Positions 54,201 through 64,000 of a stretch of DNA of 64,000 bases are shown piece after piece. Each line of letters starts with the position of its first letter. Position 1 is the stretch's first letter. Location of the stretch: positions 16,131,835 to 16,195,834 of the forward strand of contig CM042955.1 in the NCBI GenBank assembly GCA_023678885.1. The letters run 5' to 3'. Below the pieces are notes generated by a model that was given only the letters and a program-made list of their open reading frames with translations, ran no database searches and was not told where the DNA came from. Position numbers and translations under genes: made by a program. This DNA is from Pogostemon cablin (lineage: Eukaryota > Streptophyta > Magnoliopsida > Lamiales > Lamiaceae).

Positions 54201-57200
54201 TATTACAAACTTAATCAGATAAGGAAAGTAAAAAATTCCTAACAAGAAAGATATGCAAGTATAGAGAACACTTTATGAAGACTCCTCACAGTATCAGATC
54301 GTACCTATATTAATGAGCAATCTTAAACAAAGCTTTCTGTACGCAAGTTCCCAGTTCATGGACATGAATCTATCAAGATTGCTGCATCCGACAACTTCAC
54401 ATTGAAGACATTGCAAACATTTCATGTTATCGCAAAGAGATCTGATGCCAGTTTGAAAATCGGTGGAAAAGCATTCAGAGTCCAAACCAATTACATTACG
54501 ATCTGATCCAACAGCTGAAGTAGATAAATGCTCAGCAACTAAACTAGAAGCAGGGCCAGCTTCTCTGTCACCTAATTCAACCTCATGGATTTCCTCTAGA
54601 GAACGATGGATGGACCGAGTTATCCTACGATTGCGACCACTTGCCATTCCCTGTTTTTGTGGAGCAGGTTTTATTTCTTTCTTTGCTCTTCTAGATCTTA
54701 TAGGTTCTATTCTACTTTCAGATCTTTCATTTGAAAGTGAATCATCAGAAATACAATAGGAAGCCCTCCAGTCAAATATAGTTAGCTTGTCTAAGGCTGA
54801 TTTATACAAGCTTTTGGCATTAAACAACCTCTTTGTAAAAGAAGACTCTTCAATAAAGCAAGAACTGCTGAAAAATAAATCTCCAAGTTGTTGATTAATG
54901 GAAACTTCTAACATACATGAACATTTTTTGCAGGAGATAGTGCTAACGTTGTCTGTTAGTAGTTTCTTAGCATTGGATAATTCGCTTTCACCCATACTCC
55001 AAAGCTTTTGTCTGCAGTATAGTTTTCCTGATCAAATTCAAATTTAAGGTCTGACATAAGAAGCCTATTCCAGCAAAGTGAAATTCTTTCAAGCGTAAGA
55101 ATAGGAAAAGTACTACATTAAAGAACATACCTAACGCACAAGAAAAATGAATTTCAAAAAGTGGCAACGCCTGAAATTGCGCCACATTTCTACCCCACCG
55201 TAAAAGTATGTCAGCCTCTGACACATTTCCAAGGATCTCTTGGATAAATCCAACCTAGACAAGCAGTTGATGCACAAATAATCAATTACACATACAGTAA
55301 CTTAACAAAAAAGCTATGAGTATGATGTTTGTACCTATACCTGTAATATGCTTTCAAGGTAACAACTAAGCACATTCCAAGGAGTAAGGACGCAGCCTTC
55401 ATAATCACAAGATCCTCTAGTCATCACAAAGTCAGTAACTTTGAAGGTTTGGATTCCATAATAACTTTTTTCTATGGTCTCCCCTTCCTCATCAAATGTC
55501 TCAGTCTTTTTCTCAACTGAGTATTTGAATTTTTGTTGTAAAAGTTTACTACGCAAACGATGGGCCTCTTTTGCATATGTAAGAGCCTACAGAATGTAGA
55601 ATAACTTTTTAAAGATAAAAATTTGGCTGAAGGATGTGTAATTCAGAGAAACCAATCTATTCATCAAGAAGCATAGTAGATCAAGTTAAAGGATTAGAGG
55701 GTTAGTGTCATCAAGCTAAATTCGGCCACTTTTAAATAGCTTTAATATCTACTCAAACAGAGCTCATAATTGATTAGAAACAAACATAAGTAAGATAATA
55801 AAACAAGAAAAAGTTATGGAAATTAACGCAACACAACAATAGATTAATTCGCAAAGGTGGCCACCATTGTTGTTCTTAGATGGTGCAAACACTAAATAGT
55901 AATTTGCTTCTATCTCACTTTCTAATTCCATCATATTGAAGAATTAAACTATCTTACATGACAATCAGCCAGAATAATAGGCTTTAAGGTTTCCCAGGAT
56001 ATATTCTCCACCTATTAAGAGTTGCATAAATCTTGAAATAAACCCCAGCAGCAGATGTGGTTAAGAAAACCCAGCTAGTGAAACTAGAAAATTTGAGTTA
56101 CCTCAATCATTTGTCCACTTGAAATCAGTCTCCCAGATAAATCGTAGTAGAGATTTGATGACAGAAAGATCGAAGAACTGGTTAGTGGAACCTAAAAGAA
56201 TATAAGATGAGATAACAAGTAGCACTATATTTTTTAAAAATGAAATGTAAAAAATTCTTGCTCAAAAACTTACAAGTGGAGCTTACATTGGACATAAGAT
56301 CAGAGGCTGCTTGCTGAATCTCATTATTTCTATGATGGAAGCCTACTAACAGAGGCTTCAGTTCCTCCATACACATTCTCCAACATTCAGAAGACTTGCA
56401 AAGTTGACTCTGATGCTTCGAGAAAGTTTCCACAAATATATCATTTACAGGTGAAGCACACAGAGCATGACTAAGCCTCTTGTTTTTCCAGAGCTCAGCC
56501 AGTGCTTTTGTCAAAGAAAAGTTCTTCCTATAGAACAGTTCAATCACAACATCAAACAACCTCGGGTGAATTTCCAAGTAGCCCTGAAACAAGAGAACAC
56601 AGAAGAGTTTCAAATCAACAAACATGACAAGAAACTCTATGCAAGTGCATTAACTTAAAAAGTAACTCTTACCTTGACTGATAGAAAATCGATGAGTTCA
56701 TACCATAAATATAGCATGTTTCCATTTTGTTCATCTGCATGGCCATGGTCTGTCCTCAGACAGAGATTCAATGCATCATGAATACCACAAAGAAAATCGC
56801 TGTCAATGAAAGCCGAAAAAAGTCAACAACAGGACAACGCTTCCCAGTCATTAACTGGCATAATTTTGGACAATGTATTTTATGGAGACGGAAAAGACTA
56901 GCCTTTTAGCTGATAAAAATATTTTTGAGTTTGGTGCCACCTCGTGTGTCCATAGAGCATGCAGAATATAAGCATGCATAAGAAGATGATGAACCCGAGA
57001 ACTGCAGCTTATTCCTGTGCTGTAGATTAACTTCTGTTTATAAAAATGTTCATGTCAACAGAGGAACAACTACAGAGAATTTAATTCACAAAAACAGAGC
57101 AGCATTTAGCTCACCAAAGTTGATTTTGCATCTGACAGACACTTAATACTCTCATCCAGATGTGCTAATCCATGAGCTCTCAGCAAATATGCCTTTTCAA

Positions 57201-60200
57201 TGAGAACTCCACATTTCTTCAAAATATCGTCTTTTGTGACATAAATTTCTTCTAGAAGGATACTGATTATTTTCATTTTCATTCTTAGACAGAATCCCGG
57301 ATTCAAGTAGCTCTTTTCATCATATGCTATAAGCTCCTAATAAATTTCAAGCAAGAGATGTAGACACAAGTAGGCATAAGATTCTGTGATGGATACAACT
57401 ATACATAGAGAACAAGCATTTATTATTGAGGAGGGTGGGAGAGAAACCTCATCCAGTAATTTCCCAAGTGCCTTATTAGATATTTCTTTAGAAGATGAAA
57501 GCAATGAATACAGCGTTACTCCATGCTCTGTATCCTTCAACATTTTATATTGTACCTGGGGACAAGGTTATTATGATCAGACTCTTTTGCCTTTAAAATG
57601 ATGCTAAAGCAGGCAGAGAGTCATAAAACGTTACCTTAACCCATTCTTTTACCAAAGTCACAGGATTCGGCAATGCTGCAATCAGATTTACGCAAAGAGA
57701 CCAGCGTACAAGGCTTTCCGTAATGACTCCATTTATCTTCGAATCACCTTCTTGATTAAGCTCCAGAAGAAAAGCAGTTTTTTTAGATGCTTCTGTGACA
57801 AAATCTGCTATAGTCTTTTCTGATATATCTTCTTGAGATGCTTGTGATTTGTTCACATGTATTTGACAAAGATCTACCACATAATTCCATGAAGCTTTGC
57901 AGCATAATTTTAGAGCTTTTATAGCCTGCACAAAGTGGTTTCTGTTAGTTAATACTTGGCATAAAGAAGTAAATATATATTTCTGCCAAAACCTTCTATA
58001 CCTATAAACAGGAACACATTGTACATGATCAGAAGAACCAGATGTATGCATTTCCTACAATCAAATAAAAAATGAACAATGTTGGCTCCAGCTCAACAGT
58101 AGTGCAGCAGTGCAGGACAAGTTTCCTAGTTCATACTTTCAAGAAGTGATTCGGGATATTGCCTAGTCTTTTGGTTCAGAATAGTCATCATTCAGTTATA
58201 AGTGCAAGAAAAGTTTGAAATGTCACTTTTTAACTTTGGAAAATGGACTTTAGAGATGTGTTACATAAACTTCCAGAAACCCCACTAGGGATGAGTTACC
58301 CACAAGATGTGCCACCATACTCTTACTAATTGAAGTGCCAAAAGACAACCAAATTGCAGAAACAGAGTCTATGCCTGGTTTCCTTAGAAAAGTGAGCATT
58401 TAGCAATCATTAACTAGTGGAGCAAAACAAAACAGACTCACACATATCACAACAAACAAAAACAAAGCAAATACCATGCATTAAGCACAAAGAAGAAGTA
58501 GGGAGAGGAAAAGCTACATTTGACAAATGTACAGTTAACTACATTAAGGGTGGCCTATCATCTATATTAACATCTTTATATTCTGTCATATTGTCACCCA
58601 TGAGTACAAAGATATGTACATGGCCAGGAAAATATCAATTCTCAAGGCAGGGTAGAACACAACAAAACTGTTTCTTAATAACAAATTTGCGCATATTTGG
58701 TTTCATAAACACCTATCAGAAATATTCACATGCATGGTAGTATACAGAGGCATTCTCATAAAATCTAAACAAAAGAGAAGGAATGTTCAATAGATCAAAC
58801 TGGCAAGACACAGTGCCCTGCCTAAACTATAGGGAAAACTAAACACAATAGATAAAAATAAATAAATAAATAACACCATCCCTCAATATCTTAAGCCAAG
58901 ATTTTGGGGGACAGAGACACTAAAATCAAACTTTAATCAATTAGCCGAAAAATTATTTAAAAAAAAATATGCAAACATATACAAAATCTCTTGCGGAAAG
59001 AAAACTCAAAAATTGAATTATCATTGATTAGATTGATATTAGAAACCAAAGGGTTTGGATTTAATCATTAATTTCTTGGGTATCCAATGATGTAGAGGAT
59101 CAAGCACTTAACCTACAAATTTAAAATAAAATTTAAAATTGTGAGGAATGAAATTGAGTATGCAACACACACACACACACACACACACACAGAATTCTCA
59201 ATTGCAATTTGAAATTATGAGGAATGAATTGAGTAGGAAATGATGCAGCACACACAGAATTCTCAATTGTTAATACCTCTTTCAGCCGATTATTCCGGTT
59301 CAATATTACTGTTATGTTATTAAGAGAAGAATATAGAAACTTAAGCCTCTTTACTGGAACCCACTGTGCAGAAATAACACGCTTTACCAATAGAATACTC
59401 TCCTGCAAACATATCAAACCACATGAGGGACTTCAGGATGTTTACTGAAAAAATTATATATTGTCAAAATTATTTGTACTAGTTATAATCACCCTTTTGA
59501 AGTTTTTATTGAAATGAGCACCTTAGGATTTTGATTTGTTTTAAATGAAAGCATAAGAGCTGCCACAACTACCACAGAAATCACTCTGTGATTGTCACCT
59601 GCTGTCTCTCTCTCTCTCTCCACAGAACTACATCAAAAAGGAATAAGCACCATGTAGGTGATCAGAATGCAACATATCTCAGAAAAGTCAATAATTTTCA
59701 GTACATAAAAGTTTCTTGCTAAGGTAACTAAGTATATTAAAGTATAGAGAACTGAATAATGACAATCATCTCGTGTGGCAGAGCCAAGTCAGGTACCTTA
59801 GACATTGGAGGAAGATATGGCAAAAATGATGAAATGCATCGTGTACACAACTTAAATCTTCACAAGAGAATGTGCCCTCTGCCTCAGAAAAAAAATCCTT
59901 CCTACTAAAATAGATGGATTCTGCTAGTGACTGGCACAAAAATTTGAGAGCTTCCCAGTAAGGTGGATGTAAAATTCCTTTCTCATGGGAATTCATCTCT
60001 TTGCCACCATTATCAAAATAGCCTTTCAACAATTTAATAGAAATAGCCACTTCGTGAAATCGCTCCTTGTTATTGGGAATAACTTGAAGGCCAGGTCTTA
60101 TTGGATTATTTCTGCACTTAACGGAATCTTCTTGAATCGACTGATTTGATGTAATTGCTAATAATCCACTCACGTAAAGCCTCAGAATAGAACAGATGAA

Positions 60201-62657
60201 TGGAAAGTCCTTCATAGAGAATACATTGCTCTTGTAAAATTATTCAAAACAGGGCTACTCTGATGCAGGCCAATAAATACTAAGCACACAACTATGAAGT
60301 GCAAATAAGTACCTTACAGAAAGCAACTGCTAATTTGTACAGATATTCGGCAACTGGCAAGCATAAACCAACAGTTAAGCTCTGACATTTGTTTGCACAA
60401 TAGCACACAGTTTCCAGAAAAACTAGAGTTGTTTTTTCCTGTCCACCCTGCCAAGTAAAACTAAAGCTTATTAAATTACTACAAGGTATCCTGTACGAGT
60501 ACGACCAAAAAAATACCTGAACTTCCATAAAAAGCAAAAAGAGATTTCAAGTACTTTTTCTGTCAAAATGTACTTCCTAATGCAGAATTTCTATAATAGG
60601 AAAAACTTTGCCAAACTTAGCTGGAGGTAGGGAAATGGATTCATGGGAATTAAGAACAACTTCAAAAGGTTATTCAGATTAGTATAGAAGTTCTTACATT
60701 AAGATGCAATGAGCATGTAAAAAATAATGTTAAATCAATCAGAGACTATTAGGCTTGAAACTCTTTAAACACATAATTAGGGTGTCCGGCTATCAAAATT
60801 CTAAACTTGAGGAATATTAAAAACAAAGGCTCAACGGCTCAACTTAAGGAGTAATATTTTTATCTTCAAAATTCGATGGACCAAACTACTGTTGAAAACC
60901 TCTTAGCCTGTTCCAGGAAAATCCATAAATTAATCTTGACATAATTTTATATAATATTCTAAAAGTCCAGAACAAAGACTCTTCTCCTTAGAAATGGCAA
61001 TGATACAATAGAAGCAAGAAAAAAAACATTTAAATAAATGTAAACCAAGGGAAGCCAAAAGGCAAGGCAAACCAGTATATCGATGCACTTATATTAAAAA
61101 TGAACATTTTGACATTAAAATGTCATGAAATGTTGCTGAAGTACTATTGAGTGATGCAGTTAAAGAAAACCCTGTGACCATGTGCAGACATGTGTAACTG
61201 GCATGGCCAAAAGACTAATGATTTAACAGGAGAACATACAGTATGAGACTTGGCGCATTTGAAATTAACTGAAATCAAAACTAATAATTCAGCCTTCCAT
61301 CAAATAATATGTCGTCCAAGTCATTTTCATGTAAGTAGTATTTCTGGCATGGCCAGTGTCTGTAAGATTTGCACATAAATATAGACACCTTATCTGCAAA
61401 TGAGTTACCTTGCATTCAGCAGCCATAAAATCCAGGACATGTTCTAACACATCAAATATAATGTCACTAGACAGCTCATCTCTCTGAGAGAATAGTGAAG
61501 AACAAATCTTAAGTGCAGCCTGTGTCCAAATAAAGGAAAGAAAAGAAGAGCATTAATAGTAAAAAATGAATCAGGAGTTATAAATTTGAATGAATTAAGT
61601 ACCAGAGAATCCTTTACCTTGTAAATTTGATCATGGGCCTGAGATTTCTTGTACTCTTTAAAGGTGATTATGGAGAATTCACAAATCAAATCCACACCGA
61701 ATGATTTTATTCTAGCTACCAATAACAGAGTAATTATATGCAAATTTGTTTCCAAGAAATGATGGAATTTTTCATATTCTTTAGCATCCAAGAGACTGAA
61801 ATGTTCACACAAACCCAGTCAACTTCATGATATCTACAATTCAAGACTGATTTAGCCGTGCAGAATATATTCAAAACATAAAACACTGAAGATCAGGACT
61901 GTAATGATACAGGTACCTGAATAAATCTATTCATGTATTCTATATTCTACGAGAAAGAGATCGTGTACACGCACCTGAACCATGGCTCGGATTCATTCAC
62001 CAAAGATATTACTCTCCGGTAATAAGAATCAGGTTTATTCCGACTCTTTGAGGCACATTTGACTAAGGTCACAACGATCTCCAAAACTACAGCTGCAATT
62101 TCACTGTCCACGATCTCCGAGTTCAATTCAGGAACCAAACGTGCCTTCGATTTTCTCAATTTACCCTTACACCCGCCTCTAACGATTGATTCTAAGCTCT
62201 CAAGCACGACAAATCCCTCAGCTTCCGCCTCCTCGAACATTTCCCAGTGCTCCAAACAGTGAATATATCGAATTCTCTGCACCTGAACTGAATGGGGTTT
62301 CCCGACAAGCTCCGGCGAAATAACGTCGATACAATCAAGGCAGAGGCGGTAACTATCGAACAACTCAAGGGCGGAATCTAGAGGGATTTTAGGGGACTCC
62401 ATTAGACGTTTGGGGATGAGAGAAATGGACTTGTGTATTAGGGATAAATATCGTTTGGCAAGGGGACGGATGGCAGGTAGATCCTCTGAGGGTTTACGTT
62501 TGGAAGATTTCACCGGCTTTTTGGCTGTTGTTGATGATACAAAGAAAGGAGTGAAGGGGTGAAGGTGCGCGGTAAAGAGGCGATGGACGCCGGTGATTTC
62601 GCCGGGGGATTGGAGTTTGGAGAGGATAGTAGATTCACTTGCGGTCTCGGATTCCAT
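48223..62657 (-). CDS. ESP1: Separase (ESP1), caspase-like cohesin protease
   Basis: Cysteine protease that cuts cohesin at anaphase; plant homologue AESP. Exon model on the minus strand, with phases that close throughout: 62657-61975, 61795-61618, 61519-61409, 60447-60313, 60230-59797, 59627-59522, 59402-59277, 57925-57635, 57555-57448, 57336-57115, 57033-56903, 56799-56673, 56583-56287, 56191-56102, 56011-55958, 55586-55341, 55254-55131, 55027-54305, 53251-53017, 52593-52491, 51551-51357, 50664-50609, 50522-50296, 50208-49977, 49752-49452, 49191-48952, 48830-48743, 48635-48223. Total 2,091 residues; Arabidopsis has about 2,180. Catalytic His1952 sits in YFGHGSG and Cys1978 in LLGCSSGSL, 26 apart as in human separase (H2003/C2029). 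The death-fold start [19 protein letters not shown] is also present. Exon 11 needs a GC donor. A small exon may be missing in the gaps 60448-61408 or 51552-52490. The start at 62657 leaves the E2F site in the leader. Confidence 0.93.
53652..53871. mobile_element. Stowaway MITE in separase intron 18
   Basis: Ends CTCCCTCCGTACGCC and the reverse complement of CTCCCTCCGTCTGCC, with TA on both sides. 220 bp. It lies between exons 18 and 19 of the separase model and does not touch splice sites. Confidence 0.9.
59126..59268. repeat. CA microsatellite within a short direct duplication (separase intron 7)
   Basis: A CA run at 59165-59191 sits in a duplicated block: ...(G)TGAGGAATGAA(A)TTGAGTA...CACACA...AGAATTCTCAATTG occurs twice, with the second copy reduced to CAGCACACACAG. 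The second copy ends just before exon 7 (59277). Confidence 0.75.
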
Positions 62658-62749
62658 TGCCGCGGTGGCGACCGCTGCGGCGGCGGTGCGTATGGTGACG
62701 TTAAAGAGTGTGTGAGGATTGTGAGAGAAGACTGAATATTTTTTGGGTG

Positions 62750-62758
62750 GGCGGGAAA
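62750..62758 (-). promoter_or_regulatory. E2F-type site upstream of separase
   Basis: GGCGGGAAA on the plus strand, that is TTTCCCGCC in the direction of the gene, 93 bp upstream of the chosen ATG. It is identical in core to the site before NDC80. Confidence 0.68.
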
Positions 62759-62882
62759 CAGGCCGCAAAATTTTTCTCTGGAGCCAGGTTTTAGAATTAT
62801 TTATCCCCCTGTTTTTAAAAAGGCCAACTTAAAGTTTGAGTTTATATTATTTTTTATTTTTTCAATTTTTATGTCTTCAAAG

Positions 62883-63626
62883 TAGGAGTGTGCACGGTGC
62901 GGTTTTACGGTTTTTTTACATAATTTAAATTGCATTGTTATATACGGTTCGGTTTGGCAATGAAGTGTAAACCGCGGTTATTCAAATAATATTAATTGTG
63001 CGATTTTAAACGGTTTCGATCGATTTTTTGCGGTTTAACGGTTTTACTTATAGATTAGCTTAAATAATAATGGCCTACTATTAATTTTTTGATGGGCGAC
63101 GAAAATTCATAAGACAATTCAACCAATAACTATTTATTTCTAATTTCTTGTAAACAAAAATAATTTAACATACATTTAATTAATAGAATTTAATTAACAA
63201 TAATACTTATAAGGAATGTTTTAGTGTATATAGCCAAGAAAGAAAGTGAAATGCCTCATTTGTAGATTGCAGAAAGAAAGTAATAAATTGATATTTGGTA
63301 GTAATTTGGAAGATTTCTTTATTACAGCTTGGCTTAGGTGAGTGAAAGAATGACAGGTTAATCACTAAATTAAATACTCTATATACTAACAATAATCTAA
63401 CATAAATAATATATTACATAACTATATACAATATTTTAGTTTATAAGTAATATGTACGGTGCGGTTAATGCGGTTTCTATTAAGAAAATGAAATTGCACC
63501 GCATAGTACGGTGCGGTTTTACTTTAAAAAATAAATTGCGGTTTATTTAAATAATTGCATATCACGGTGCGGTGCAATGCGGTTCGATCGATTTTTGCGG
63601 TTTACAGTTTTTCTTGCCCAGCCCTA
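62883..63626. mobile_element. hAT-type MITE upstream of separase
   Basis: 744 bp. Ends TAGGAGTGTGCACGG and, reverse complemented, TAGGGCTGGGCAAG, with a perfect 8-bp target duplication CTTCAAAG (62875-62882 and 63627-63634). Both subterminal regions repeat GCGGTTT / CGGTGCGGTTT units. Non-coding. Its near end is about 225 bp from the separase ATG. Confidence 0.9.
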
Positions 63627-63634
63627 CTTCAAAG

Positions 63635-64000
63635 TTCAAACTTCACAGTATTCCTTATCTTGACTAGAGCGTCAAAATGGATTTGGTCCGTCGGGCCGAA
63701 CCGCACCCGCTTATATAATTGGTGGATTGGGTCGAGCATTTCTAGCCCGCAACCCGCCTAGACTCGCACCACCTGAGCTAGCCAAATGGCGGGTTGAGGC
63801 GGGTTTGGCCCGCCACACCCCGTCTAAGCCCGCCACATGTCAAATTCGAGATAAATGCTTAAAGTTTATCTTTCGTGTATTATGTTTATGCTTTACAAAA
63901 GTTTACTGCTTTAAACTTGTTCTTCTTTTAATTCTTGATTTAGTTTTAAAATTTGAAAAAAAATAATGATTATGATTAGGTAATTATTTTATTTTGGGGT
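63635..64000. other. Window end: partial CCCGCC-rich repeat
   Basis: Around 63665-63840 are several CGGGTT/AACCCGCC/GGCCCGCC units like those in hAT MITEs of the class seen at 5918-6689. The end is cut by the window edge, so boundaries cannot be set. No gene seen. Confidence 0.45.

Overview
This window is nuclear DNA of a flowering plant. The genes are spliced with short AT-rich introns, every recognisable product is a plant version of its family (profilin, HINT4-type HIT protein, DUF1644 protein, plant separase, MSI1), and the spaces between genes are AT-rich and full of MITEs, microsatellites and broken retroelements. Protein details point to a eudicot, perhaps an asterid. Species cannot be read from the window.

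Layout. 1-11 kb is gene-free. It holds a Ty1/copia element (1489-5348, target duplication ATTAT) that has lost most of its 5' half, a possible Harbinger-type element (5672-7375) with a hAT MITE inside it, a Stowaway MITE and an inverted-repeat block. 11.2-12.5 kb: profilin (minus, 3 exons). 13.2-14.9 kb: three Stowaway MITEs. 15.4-18.3 kb: HINT4-like HIT protein (minus, 6 exons). 18.6-21.4 kb: a hairpin-repeat block, a Ty3/gypsy-like remnant, and a hAT MITE carrying a nested Stowaway. 22.3-28.7 kb: a serine-rich, vasculin-like protein (minus, 5 coding exons plus a leader intron). 30.9-34.5 kb: NDC80 (minus, 4 exons). 35.1-35.3 kb: a tRNA-derived SINE with a 16-bp target duplication. 35.4-38.6 kb: MSI1 (plus). 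39.3-40.1 kb: a Mutator-type MITE with a nested Stowaway. 42-42.7 kb: a local tandem-repeat array. 44.4-47.4 kb: a DUF1644 zinc-finger gene (plus, intronless CDS, leader intron). 48.2-62.7 kb: separase (minus, 28-exon model of 2,091 residues, resolved exon by exon). 62.9-63.6 kb: another hAT MITE.

How the genes relate. Three of the seven genes act in chromosome replication or segregation: NDC80 (kinetochore-microtubule coupling), MSI1 (CAF-1, PRC2 and RBR-associated histone chaperone) and separase (cohesin cleavage). NDC80 and MSI1 are head to head, about 890 bp apart. NDC80 and separase each have a perfect TTTCCCGCC E2F-type site within about 100 bp of the ATG, which suggests shared cell-cycle control of neighbouring genes. 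This is an observation plus inference. I saw no evidence of an operon-like or biosynthetic cluster, and no clearly new molecular system. The most unusual points are splice-site details (a duplicated donor and a NAGNAG acceptor in HINT4, GC-AG introns in NDC80 and probably separase, an unresolved last exon in MSI1) and the many transposons with intact target duplications.
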